Source of the DNA: CAVYXF01 sp963772335
GTDB taxonomy: Bacteria > Pseudomonadota > Alphaproteobacteria > Rhizobiales > Rhodomicrobiaceae
Assembly: GCA_963772335.1 (NCBI GenBank)
Contig: CAVYXF010000005.1
Span: 1 to 64,000 of the forward strand
DNA: 64,000 nt
Direction: 5' to 3'
Shown here: positions 55,474-64,000 of the stretch, one piece after another
Layout: each line of letters starts with the position of its first letter
Numbering within the stretch: the first letter of the stretch is position 1
Position numbers and translations under genes: made by a program
Notes under the pieces: model-generated
What the model was told of the DNA's origin: nothing
The model's input: only the letters and a program-made list of their open reading frames with translations
Databases searched by the model: none

Positions 55474-57323
55474 TTAGCCGCTTTCAATCTCCTCACGCAG
55501 GATTTCGAGCTCAAGCCATCGCTCCTCGGCTTGCGCAAGTTCGGTTTGCGCCGCGCCGAGCGCAGCCGTGGCCTCCGCGAACGCCTTGGCATCACGGTTA
55601 TAGAAACCAGGGTCAGCGAGCTTGCCCTGGAGCCCTGCGATATTCTTCTGAAGAGCGGCAATGCGCTTTGGCAGGGTGTCCAATGCGTGCTTTTCGTTGA
55701 AACTGAGGCGGCGCTTGGCAGCTCTTGGCGACTGAACAGACGATTGCTCTTTTCCAACAGGTGTGCGCTTCGGCTGCAGGGCCGAGCGCTGCGCGATGTC
55801 GGTGCCGCGTTGGGCGAGCATATCCGAATACCCACCGGCGTACTCCACCCAGCGTCCACCCCCCTCAGGCACGATGACCGCGTTCACCACCCGGTCTAGG
55901 AAATCGCGGTCGTGGCTGATCAGGAGGACGGTGCCGGCATAGTCGCCGAGCATTTCCTCCAGCACGTCGAGCGTCTCCAGATCGAGGTCGTTGGTCGGCT
56001 CATCCAGCACCAGAACGTTGGACGGCTTGGCCAGCAGCGCGCGCCAGCATCAGCCGGCCGCGCTCGCCGCCCGAGAGCACGCGCAGCGGGCGTGCGCGCT
56101 CTGCTGCGGCGTGAACAGGAAATCCTTCATGTAGCTGGTCGACGTGGCGGGGCTGACCGCCGACCGAGACCATAGTCGCCGCGCCCTCCCGTCAGCGCCT
56201 CGCTGAGCGTCACAGTTCGGATCGAGGCTTTCGCGGCTCTGATCGAGCGTCGCCATCTCGAGGTTGGCGCCGAGGCGCACGTCGCCGCTGTCGGGCGCAA
56301 GCGCGCCCGGTCAGCATGGTCGACCAGAGTGGTCTTGCCGCTGCCGTTCGGGCCGACGAAGCCGACCCGGTCGCCGCGCAGAACGCGCAGTCGAGAAGTC
56401 ATCGACGATCGGCCGGCTCGCCGAAGGCTTTGCTGATGCCCTTGGCCTCGATGACCAGAGCGCTGCCGGATTCCTCCGCCTCGCGCGGCGTCGATCTCCG
56501 CCTGACCGGTAGACTTGCCGTGTGGTCGCGGCGTGCCTGCCGCAGGGCGTGCAGCTCGGCTACGCGCCGCACATTGCGCTTGCGCCTTGCGCGTCACCCC
56601 GTAGCGCATCCAGTCTTCTTCCGCTGCGATCTTGCGGGCGAGCTTCTGCTGCTCGAGTTCCTCCTGGGCCAGCTGTTCGTCGCGCCAGGCTTCGAAGGCG
56701 GACGAAGCCGAGCTCGATGCGCCGGGCTTCTGCCTCGATCGAGCCAGACAGTGCGTGCGCGAGAGATTCTGCCAGGAAACGCCGGTCATGGCTGATGATG
56801 CACGAGCGACGCGCGCGATGCCCGCTCAGATGCGTCCTCCAGCCATTCGATGGCCGGCAGATCGAGATGATTGGTCGGCTCGTCGAGAAGGAGAATGCTC
56901 GGGCTCGGGCGCGAGCACGCGGGCGAGCGCGGCGCGACGCAGCTTCGCCGCCCGACAGCTGCGTCCGGGGTCCTCTTCGCCGTAGAGGCCGAGCTGCTCG
57001 AGCAGGTAGCGGGCCTGGTGCGGATCATCCGCCGCACCGAGGCCCGCTTCGCACATAGTCGCAGCGTGGTTGCGCAAGCCGGAGAGGTCGCGGCTCCTGC
57101 GGCAGGTAGCGCACCGCCGCGCCCGGCTGAACGAAGCGCTCGCCTCTGATCGGGCTCGATCAGGCCAGCCGCGATCTTCAGCAGCGTCGACTTGCCCGAG
57201 CCGTTGCGTCCCACCAGGCAGACGCGCTCGCCGGCCGAAACGGACAGCTCCGCGCCTTCCAGCAGCGGGTGTGCCGCCGAAGGTGAGCGCAATCTCGCTG
57301 AGCTGGAGAAGCGGAGGAGCCAT
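55474..57323 (-). CDS. ABC-F family ATPase (Uup-like), many frameshifts
   Basis: Cytosolic twin-ATPase protein acting on ribosomes or DNA, about 610 residues when corrected. N-terminus MAPPLLQLSEIALTFGG, first Walker A GRNGSGKSTLLKIAAGLIEP, Walker B ILLLDEPTNHLDLPAIEWLE, second Walker A VGPNGSGKTTLVD, second Walker B MLDEPTNDLDLETLDVLEE, and a C-terminal coiled coil typical of Uup (LPKRIAALQKNIAGLQGKL). At least six frame changes fall between 56040 and 57270, the worst-quality stretch of the window; both ends read cleanly. One example is an extra C in ACACCCGCTG near 57273. Confidence 0.88.
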
Positions 57324-57399
57324 TCTGTCCGGGATCGTTGATATCGGGCTTTTTGTATAGGCGGCCGAACCCGGCCTATGCAACCCGCGAGGGCCGACA

Positions 57400-58215
57400 T
57401 CAGCGATCGGCCGCACGCAACGTTGTTGGGGTGACGCCAAGCCGGCGGCGGAACTGGGCCGTCATATGAGCATGGGATGCAAAGCCGCAGGCATAGGCGA
57501 TCTCGCTGAGATCGGCGTCGCTTGTGCGCAGCAGCGCTCTTGCGCGCGCGATCCGGCGGTCAATGATGTAGGAATGCGGCGGCTTACCCATCGCGGCCTT
57601 GAACGCCCGCGCAAAAAAGCCTGCGGACAGGCCGATTACTGCAGCCAGCTCTTCGAGCGTCAATGCGGCCTCGAGCTTCTCCTCGATTAGCTCCTCTATC
57701 GTGCGCCGGCGACACGGCGTCATCCATCTTGCCAACGGAGGCCGAGCGGAGCTGTGTCGTTCGACGAATGTAGTCGCTGCGAGATTTAGAGCATGATGCT
57801 CAGCCACCAGTGGATCGCGGAAGGTGCAGGCAAGCAGCCAGCGTCTCAGATGATGCGCGGCATCGATTGCGGCCGGCTCCACGAGATCGTTGAAACGTCT
57901 TGTACGAAGACTTTCGGTGTTCGAGCCGCCCACCAGCGCGAGCGTCAAATACTCCCCGCCGCCGCGCGACTGTGAGTACACGTCACAGCCGGCTGGCACG
58001 AAAGCGAGACTGTTGGCCTGCGTGCAAAATTGCACTTTGCGGTCGCTTGCGAAAGCGTGGACGCCTGTCTGTTTCTCGAAGGCAAAGCCGATCACCGGCC
58101 GGCCTGGCGTATAAGCGGCCTCATAAGCCTGGCGCGGCAGAAGCTCGAGCCGATACGCTCCAACAACGGCATGCCGGACCCGTTCGGCCGTGGATTGTTC
58201 AGGTTTCGGTGACAT
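57400..58215 (-). CDS. AraC family transcriptional regulator
   Basis: 271 residues. Variable N-terminal sensor half (residues 1-165) and a C-terminal double helix-turn-helix: TLEELAAVIGLSAGFFARAFKAAMG and IARARALLRTSDADLSEIAYACGFASHAHMTAQFRRRLGVTP, both split across the last 100 residues. Frame intact, in contrast to both neighbours. Target unknown; the divergent threonine dehydratase gene is the nearest candidate. Confidence 0.92.
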   Translation of the reverse strand: MSPKPEQSTAERVRHAVVGAYRLELLPRQAYEAAYTPGRPVIGFAFEKQTGVHAFASDRKVQFCTQANSLAFVPAGCDVYSQSRGGGEYLTLALVGGSNTESLRTRRFNDLVEPAAIDAAHHLRRWLLACTFRDPLVAEHHALNLAATTFVERHSSARPPLARWMTPCRRRTIEELIEEKLEAALTLEELAAVIGLSAGFFARAFKAAMGKPPHSYIIDRRIARARALLRTSDADLSEIAYACGFASHAHMTAQFRRRLGVTPTTLRAADR

Positions 58216-58348
58216 GCCCGAAGTCTAGCAGCAGCCGAGCTGTGGATCAGCCCCCGGTGCGATTTAGAAGCAATTTTCAGTCGGTTTTGTGAAAGCGCCC
58301 GAGTGCCCGGTCGGGCATCATCTGGAGACCTCAAAGTGGAGCACCGCC

Positions 58349-59359
58349 ATGCTGTTTTCGCTCGATGAACTCGACGCCGCAACCACACTCATCCGTCGGC
58401 TCATGCCGCCAACTCCAGCTATTGCCTGGCCTTTGCTGCGCGCGCGGACCGGTGTTTCCGTCGTCGTCAAGCACGAAAACCACACGCGCCGTGGGCGCAT
58501 TCAAGGCTGCGTGGCGGCCTCTGCGTACTTGGACGCGCTGCGCCAGGCGGGCGCACGGATCGCCACAGGGCGTCGTCAGCGCCACGCGCGGCAACCACGG
58601 CCAGGCCGGTCGGCCTGGCGGCAGCGGCGCCATGGTCTGTCCGCGCGATGGTCGTCGTGCCGCGATGGCAATTCCGCCGAAAAGAATGCGGCAATGCGCG
58701 CTCTAGGCGCCGAGTTGGTCGATCGCACGGCGAAGACTTCGATGACAGCACGGGAGCATCGCGGCTCGGCATCTCGCGGCACGAGCGCGGACTGCACATT
58801 TCGTCCCCGTCGTTCCACGAGGATCTCGTGCGTAGGGCGTCGGCCACGCTACGCCCTGGAGCGTGTTCCACGGCAGCCGTCCGATCTCGATGTCGTGTTT
58901 ACGTGCCGATCGGCCATGGGCTCCGGGCTTCTGCGGCGCTGATGCGGCGGCGCGCGACGCATGCTCGGGTTGAAGACCCAGATTATCGGTGTGGTTGCTG
59001 AGAATGCCCCCGCCTTCGCCTTGTCCTTCGAAGCCGGTCGGCCGGTGCCGACCAATTCCGCCCGGACTTTCGCAGACGGCATGGCGTGCCGCGCACCGCA
59101 GGAGGAAGCGCTAGCGATCATGCTGAAGGGGGCCGCGCGCATCATTCGTGTCAGCGAGGACGAAATTGCCGAAGCCGTGCGCATTCTTTACACCGACACG
59201 CATAACCTCGCCGAAGGTGCCGGTGCCGCCGGGCTGGCGGGCCTCCTCAAAGAAAAAGAAACGATGCAGGGCAAGAAAGTTGCGGTGATCCTGTCGGGCG
59301 GCAACATCGACATGCCAGTCTTTCATCAGATCCTTGGCGGAAGCACTCCGCTGGTTTAG
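58349..59359 (+). CDS. Threonine/serine dehydratase-like PLP enzyme, heavily frameshifted
   Basis: Fold type II PLP enzyme, about 330 residues when corrected. It starts MLFSLDELDAATTLIRRLMPPTP, with WPLLRARTGV and VVKHENHT before the PLP lysine region, which is lost in the first break (about 58490-58510). Later fragments read ATRGNHGQ, NAAMRALGAELVD, LHISSPSFHEDLVR, then from 58961 a clean frame with NSARTFADGMACR, DTHNLAEGAGAAGLAGLL and the C-terminal VILSGGNIDMPVF. At least five frame changes in 500 bp suggest poor sequence; true decay cannot be excluded. Confidence 0.8.
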
Positions 59360-59563
59360 GAGAACGGCAGCGCTGGCCCGCCACCGGAAACTCGCGCGCC
59401 GACTACACCGGCGTCTCCTTCAAAGAGGAATGGAAGATTTCCCCGGACGTGCTCGCTGTGCCGGCGGGAACTAAGGCTGCATGATCGCCGCGGCTACGGC
59501 AGACGCGCTACAGTCTGCCGGCCCGCACCCCGACGGCGCATCTTGTCCGTCTGCGGTTCCCCG

Positions 59564-60094
59564 CTATGCCTTGTTTACGCGCGCGATGGCGTCGCGAATC
59601 AGAGCCTTTGCCTCTTCGGCATTTCCCCAGCCGAGCATTTTCACCCATTTGCCGACTTCGAGATCCTTGTAGTGCTCGAAGAAATGCTGGATCTGCTCAG
59701 CGAGATCGAGGGCATGTCCTTGTAGCTTTGCACGCCCGTCATAGCGCTTGGTCAGCTTGTGGGTCGGCACGGCGATGATCTTCTCGTCCATCCCCGCATC
59801 GTCCTGCATCTGGAACACGCCGATCGGGCGCACATTGATCACCGCGCCGGGGATGATCGGCCGGGTATTGGCGACCAGCACGTCGATCGGGTCGCCATCC
59901 TCCGAAAGCGTGTGGGGCACGAAACCGTAATTGCCGGGATAGCGCATCGGCGTATAGAGGAAGCGGTCGACAACCAGCGTCCCGGCCTCCTTGTCCATCT
60001 CATATTTGATGGGCTCGCCGCCGATCGACACCTCGATGATGACGTTTATGTCCTCGGGCGGATATTTACCGATGGCGATGGCGTCGATGCGCAT
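59564..60094 (-). CDS. ppa: Inorganic pyrophosphatase (family I)
   Basis: Hydrolyses PPi to phosphate. 176 residues, intact. Family marks: DRFLYTPMRYPGNYGFVPHT, EDGDPIDVLV with the metal-binding aspartates, and KIIAVPTHKLTKRYD. Upstream, 59360-59563 contains the in-frame tail of an unidentified frame (ends at about 59483) and nothing else. Confidence 0.97.
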   Translation of the reverse strand: MRIDAIAIGKYPPEDINVIIEVSIGGEPIKYEMDKEAGTLVVDRFLYTPMRYPGNYGFVPHTLSEDGDPIDVLVANTRPIIPGAVINVRPIGVFQMQDDAGMDEKIIAVPTHKLTKRYDGRAKLQGHALDLAEQIQHFFEHYKDLEVGKWVKMLGWGNAEEAKALIRDAIARVNKA

Positions 60095-60298
60095 GGAAGG
60101 GACCTCTTTATGCCGAGATTGCCAGCGCCGTGCTGGCGGCCGGGATCGACCAGTCGGCGCCAGGGTTATGGCATAATATAGCGGCTTCGCCGAGAGCGGT
60201 GTGACGATCTGCTCATGGCCGGGCCGCCCGCGAAAAGCGTGCTCCTCATCTTTCCTTAAATGCTTTGAAAAAAGAAAACTCCGGCAGGCGGGTGATCG

Positions 60299-61284
60299 CT
60301 ATTGCAAGAGCGCCGCCATAGACTGCTCCCAATCCCGCGCCTCTTTTTCCGCCTTTGCGCGCTCATCCTGCGATAGCGAGCCAAGGAGCTGGTCGAGGTT
60401 GAAATCGCTCACGCCCGCCTCGCGCGACAGGAGATGCCATTTCCCGGCAGCAATCACATCGACCTTCGTACCGGCACCATAGGCATAGGCGCGGGCAAGA
60501 CGATTTTGGGCAACCGGATTGCCCTTCTCGGCCGAGCGGCGGATGAAATCCAGGCCGAGCTTCTCGTTCTTGGGAATGCCTTTGCCGTTGAACAGCATGA
60601 TGCCGTATTCCAGCTCGGCATTGTTATGGCCGGCTTCGGCGGCCCTGCCGAGCCAGTAAACCACCTTGGCATCATCGCGCGGGACGCCCCGTCCCTCCTT
60701 GTAAAAGGCGGCGAGATCATATTGTGCCGGCGCATAATCGAGATTGGCGGCCCGCTCCATCAGCTCGGCTGCTTTGGCCAGATTCTGCGGGCGGGCAAAG
60801 CCTTCGACATAGATCAGCGAGAGATTGTACAAAGCCACTGGATGGTCTTTGGAAGCAGCGAGTTCAAAGAAATCAGCAGCCTGCTTCTTGTTCTCCTTGA
60901 TGCCGCGCCCCTCTGCCAGCAGAACGCCGAGCGAGAACTGTGAATTGACGTCGCCAAGGGACGCACCCCTGGCATACCAATCGACGGCTTTCCCAAGATC
61001 CAAGGGGACACCAAGACCCTGCTCATACATCTGACCGAGCAAGGTGTGAGCGGGCGCATCGCCTTTCGCGGCAGCGGCTTCCGCAAGATCTTTGCCTCCT
61101 GATAGCGGCCTGCGTCGAACGCGGCATAGATCGGATCGGCGACGATTGGTGGTAACTGGCTTTCCTCGGGCGTGACTTCGGTCGGCTTCCATCCGCTTAC
61201 CGCCGCCGTCTTGCTGGCTGCCATCGCTGGCACGACCACTGTCACAAGACAAAGCGCGATCAGATATGCCCGATAATGCACCAC
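60299..61284 (-). CDS. Sel1-repeat (SLR/TPR-like) secreted protein, one frameshift
   Basis: About 328 residues from a GTG at 61284. Signal peptide (YLIALCLVTVVVPAMA), linker, then five to six Sel1 repeats: LLGQMYEQGLGVPLDLGKAV, FSLGVLLAEGRGIKENKKQA, YNLSLIYVEGFARPQNLAKA, YDLAAFYKEGRGVPRDDAKV, LEYGIMLFNGKGIPKNEKLG and RLARAYAYGAGTKVD. A base is missing at about 61091-61098 (GAGGCAAAGAT). Such repeats mediate protein contacts; function unknown. It follows the thiE-like gene. Confidence 0.87.
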
Positions 61285-61300
61285 TCTTGTCCCCGCTCCT

Positions 61301-61915
61301 CTACAGATGGGCCTGAACGTCCTCGGCCCCGCAATAAAAAGCGAGTCGCTGAAGCCTTTCGCGGATGATTTGCGGATCATCCCAGATTTCCGGGCCTGGA
61401 ATGAGGAAATCGGCCCCCGCCGCGGTGAGGGTGCGCCAGGTGGATTCGGGGGCGTTTGATGGAATGTGGGCTGCGCATGGAATTTCGATCAGAGCGCTCC
61501 ACCAGTCGATCATCTCGGCGAGGTCGTCCAGCGTCTCACCGCCGCGGCCGAAGGCTATGTAATCTATGCCAGATTCGCCCAGGGTCAGCGCCTCGTGGCG
61601 TGACAGACGGCAGTCGGCACCGACGATTTCAGCCTCTCCAACGGCAGAACGCGCGAGGTGGATAGTGCCGGACTTTTCGGCGAGATGTACACCATCAAAG
61701 CCCTGGACGTTTGCCAGAATGGACGGATTGTCGGTGAGAACGGTGGCATTTTGGCGATGGGCCGCCGCGACGATCGCCCGCAGGGTGTCGGCCGGCCCCT
61801 CGCCGATGACCAGCAGCGAGGGCGCGCCTGCCGCCGCGAGCGCGCCCTCGACAAGCGAGGGCTCGCCGGCGAACGCGGCAGGCATGCTCAGATAAAGCTG
61901 ACAGCGAGACGACAT
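61301..61915 (-). CDS. Thiamine phosphate synthase-like (ThiE superfamily) protein
   Basis: 204 residues. The (beta/alpha)8 TMP synthase pattern is present but divergent: RQNATVLTDNPSILANVQGFDGVHL split over 54-77, ADCRLSRHEALTLGESGIDYIAFG for the HS..E/D..Y..G block, and AAHIPSNAPESTWRTLTAAGADF near the phosphate loop. Several canonical residues seem replaced, so activity is doubtful. It follows gap on the same strand. Confidence 0.75.
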   Translation of the reverse strand: MSSRCQLYLSMPAAFAGEPSLVEGALAAAGAPSLLVIGEGPADTLRAIVAAAHRQNATVLTDNPSILANVQGFDGVHLAEKSGTIHLARSAVGEAEIVGADCRLSRHEALTLGESGIDYIAFGRGGETLDDLAEMIDWWSALIEIPCAAHIPSNAPESTWRTLTAAGADFLIPGPEIWDDPQIIRERLQRLAFYCGAEDVQAHL

Positions 61916-61948
61916 CGCCGGCCGTCCTCCGCTCCCATCGCAGATCCG

Positions 61949-62962
61949 CTAGATGAGCTTGCCCAGCGTCGCGGCCGTGTCGGCCATACGCGAGGAAAAG
62001 CCCCACTCATTGTCATACCAGGCCATCACCCGCACCAGCCGCCCGTCGACGATCTGCGTCTGGTTGAGATCGAAGGTGGCGGAGTGCGGATCGTGATTGA
62101 AGTCGGTCGACACCAGCGGCTCCTTCGTGACCGCGAGGATGCCCTTCAGCTCCTGTTCGTGCCGCGCTGCTCCATCGCAGCGTTGACCTCGTCGACCGTG
62201 GTCTGGCGCGGTCGGGATGAAGTTCAGGTCGATGACCGAGACGTTCGGCGTCGGTACGCGGATCGCGGTGCCGTCGAGCTTGCCGGCGAGTTCGGGCAGC
62301 ACCAGCCCGACCGCCTTGGCGGCGCCGGTCGTGGTCGGGATGATGTTCAAGCGCGGCGGCGCGGCGCGCGGTGCAGGTCCTTGTGCTCGACGTCGAGAAT
62401 ACGCTGGTCGTTGGTGTACGAGTGGATGGTCGGTCATATAGCCGGACGTGATGCCGCACAGATCGTTCAGCACCTTGGCGACCGGCGCCAGGCAGTTGGT
62501 GGTGCAGGACGCGTTCGAGACCACCTGGTGCTTCGGCTCGAGCTTGTCGTGATTGACGCCGTAGACGACGGTGAGGTCCGCGCCCTTGGAAGGAGCCGAG
62601 ACCAGCACCTTCTTGGCGCCGGCGTTCAGGTGGACGGAGGCTTTCTCCTTATCGGTGAAAATGCCGGTGCACTCCATCACCACATCGACACCCATATCGC
62701 GCCAGGGCAGCTTGTTCGGATCGCGCTCGGCGAGCACCTTGAACGGGCCATGGCCGACATCCATCATGTCGCCATCAATTTTTACGTCTCCATTGAAGCG
62801 CCCGTGCACCGAATCATATTTAAACAGATGTGCGTTCGTCGCGACCGGACCGAGGTCGTTGATGGCGACCAGTTGCAGATCCCGGCGGTCGTTCTCGATC
62901 ATGGCGCGCAAGATGTTGCGCCCGATGCGCCCAAAACCGTTGATTGCGACCTTGATTGCCAT
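61949..62962 (-). CDS. gap: Glyceraldehyde-3-phosphate dehydrogenase (internal compensated frameshifts)
   Basis: MAIKVAINGFGRIGRNILRAM at the N-terminus (split NAD-binding fold), the catalytic Cys in SNASCTTNCLAPVAKVLND, then a garbled segment at about 62345-62445 where GYMTTIHSYTNDQ-type sequence is expected, recovery at LNIIPTTTGAAKAVGLVLP, a second garbled stretch at about 62165-62210, and a clean C-terminus WYDNEWGFSSRMADT. The ORF stays open because the indels compensate. Full length 337. In such an essential gene this is almost surely sequence error. Confidence 0.93.
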   Translation of the reverse strand: MAIKVAINGFGRIGRNILRAMIENDRRDLQLVAINDLGPVATNAHLFKYDSVHGRFNGDVKIDGDMMDVGHGPFKVLAERDPNKLPWRDMGVDVVMECTGIFTDKEKASVHLNAGAKKVLVSAPSKGADLTVVYGVNHDKLEPKHQVVSNASCTTNCLAPVAKVLNDLCGITSGYMTDHPLVHQRPAYSRRRAQGPAPRAAPPRLNIIPTTTGAAKAVGLVLPELAGKLDGTAIRVPTPNVSVIDLNFIPTAPDHGRRGQRCDGAARHEQELKGILAVTKEPLVSTDFNHDPHSATFDLNQTQIVDGRLVRVMAWYDNEWGFSSRMADTAATLGKLI

Positions 62963-63284
62963 GTGAATACCTCCGCCTTCGTCGTCCCGACCTGGTGCGA
63001 TTGGCGCGTCCTGCGCCGCGTCCTAGTGGTAATTGATGAGTTTCAGGCCAAAAGGCAAGGCGTTTTCAGGCCGCAGCGGCACTGATGTTGTGTTAGCTTG
63101 GGGAGAATGACGGGTTATTATCATTAAGCTTTTTTTAAATCGCTGCTGGCAAAGTGACGGTAGTTCAAAGGGTTGATTTTATCTTGTTCATTGCGGCAAG
63201 AGGGAAGACCCGGGAAGTCCGATCATGTTGCACCCTGTCTGTTAAGGGCGCCAGCGGCTGGTCAAAGGGGGAGTTGGCCAAGGC
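62963..63284. other. Intergenic region between gap and DUF4164 gene
   Basis: About 320 bp between divergent genes. An AT-rich patch at about 63115-63150 (TTATTATCATTAAGC, then a T-run) may hold a promoter. No gene; transketolase, often here in relatives, is absent. Confidence 0.5.
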
Positions 63285-63590
63285 ATGAGCAGGCCAGCGG
63301 AAATGAGACAGAGCAACGGCGCGCGGAGCATGGCCAAGTCCGGCGGGGGAAAGACAGGAGTTCGGCGGCAGGCGGGGAGCGGCAGCCGGAGATCCGACAA
63401 CAGCAATTCGGAAGCCAAGGGCGTCGATGCCGATATCGCACGCCTGCGGCAGGAAGCCGAGCAGTTGCGTGAGGCGCTGGAGAGCGAGCAGCAGCGCACC
63501 AGGCAGCTCGAAGAAACGCATGCGACGGTCGCCGACCGCCTCCAAAAGGCGATCGCGTCCATCAGGCAGTTATTGGAACGACAGGGCTGA
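63285..63590 (+). CDS. DUF4164-like coiled-coil protein upstream of zapA
   Basis: 101 residues. Residues 1-40 are Ser/Gly/Arg-rich and disordered; 48-100 form a continuous coiled coil (DADIARLRQEAEQLREALES then LEETHATVADRLQKAI). It lies 34 bp before zapA. Short coiled-coil proteins of the DUF4164 kind occupy this position in related genomes. A role with ZapA in division is plausible but inferred. Confidence 0.75.
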   Translation: MSRPAEMRQSNGARSMAKSGGGKTGVRRQAGSGSRRSDNSNSEAKGVDADIARLRQEAEQLREALESEQQRTRQLEETHATVADRLQKAIASIRQLLERQG

Positions 63591-63624
63591 CGTCTTGGCG
63601 CCCTGACGATCGAAGGAGGGCGCA

Positions 63625-63994
63625 ATGGGCCACGTGACGGTGGAAGTCAATGGCCGGCAGTACAAGATGTCCTGTGAGGCGGGGGCGGAGAAGCGGGTCG
63701 CCGATCTGGCGGCCTTTGTCGACGGTCTGGTGCAGGACATCAAGGGCGGATACCGGCATATTCAGGATGAGCGCGTCTATCTGATGGCGGCGATCATGGT
63801 CGCCGACCAGCTCTTCGAAGTCCGCGACGAGCTGCAGGCGACACTGGCGCAGATTTGCAATCTGCGCTCCTTTCAGGCAACCGACAGCACGATGACCTAT
63901 GTGCCGACGAATGACGTCGCGCGGATCGTCGATGCCATCATCGCGCCGGCTGCAGGCGCTCGAGGAGAAGCTCGCGCGGACCGGCACGGGCTGA
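63625..63994 (+). CDS. zapA: Cell division protein ZapA (one frameshift near the 3' end)
   Basis: FtsZ-ring stabiliser, about 123 residues when corrected. GGAGGG precedes MGHVTVEVNGRQYKMSCEAG, then VADLAAFVDGLVQDIKGG and VYLMAAIMVADQLFEVRDEL. An extra C at 63943-63948 (GCGCCGG) shifts the frame; corrected, the coiled-coil tail reads RLQALEEKLARTGTG and stops at 63994, 6 bp from the window end. Confidence 0.9.
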
Positions 63995-64000
63995 GCCCTT

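Noticed and set aside
59378..59483. Tail of an extra gene after the threonine dehydratase
   Set aside because: About 30 codons with natural-looking sequence (ADYTGVSFKEEW) ending at 59483, but too short to identify and without a start; possibly a relic.

Overview
The window is GC-rich chromosomal DNA that looks like a member of the Hyphomicrobiales (Rhizobiales), perhaps Bradyrhizobium-like. The clues are an imuA-imuB-dnaE2 cassette under a GTTC-N7-GTTC SOS box, several families of extragenic palindromes of the kind common in that order, the zapA/DUF4164/gap neighbourhood and the coding style. I cannot name a species.

Layout. 0-5 kb: SOS mutagenesis cassette (minus strand; dnaE2 runs off the left edge). 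5.2-13.3 kb: a catabolic and uptake island with a truncated solute-binding gene, a cupin dioxygenase-like gene, an SDR, a flavin monooxygenase, two tandem GntR regulators, a divergent TRAP transporter (dctPQM) and a type II 3-dehydroquinate dehydratase. 13.4-20.1 kb: small hypothetical genes, a tRNA-Leu(UAA) interrupted by a group I intron, an omega-aminotransferase, a SRAP peptidase, tRNA-Leu(GAG), lipB and an isocitrate lyase-like gene. 20.6-29.4 kb: rpmI-rplT-pheS and pheT on the minus strand, with pheS and pheT split by about 4.6 kb that carries two paralogous methyltransferases, a PEBP-like gene and small genes. 30-34 kb: L,D-transpeptidase, Na+/H+ antiporter and a 1.9-kb repeat-filled intergenic stretch. 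34.3-43.2 kb: a peptide/nickel-type ABC transporter operon (fused ATPase, binding protein, two permeases).

The most notable object sits inside that operon: an exactly 3,000-bp IS1595-family transposable element (38155-41154) with perfect 27-bp terminal inverted repeats and a 9-bp target duplication. It carries an AIPR-family (abortive infection phage resistance) gene and a translationally overlapping 61-residue basic protein as passengers. It went into the dyad centre of a palindromic repeat, between the binding-protein and permease genes.

43-64 kb: housekeeping genes (efp, IMPase, MotA/OmpA pair, ppa, gap, zapA) mixed with a flavin disulfide reductase, gamma-glutamyltransferase, an LIV-type binding protein next to a chemoreceptor, a BaiN-like flavoprotein, an ABC-F ATPase, an AraC regulator and a threonine dehydratase. 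Most genes from 46.8 kb to the right end carry one or more 1-2 nt frameshifts, including essential ones (gap, zapA); pheT and dnaE2 are also affected. The changes mostly fall in G/C runs or GC-alternating contexts, so I read them as sequencing or assembly errors rather than mass pseudogenisation. Coordinates for those genes span the whole conceptual gene.
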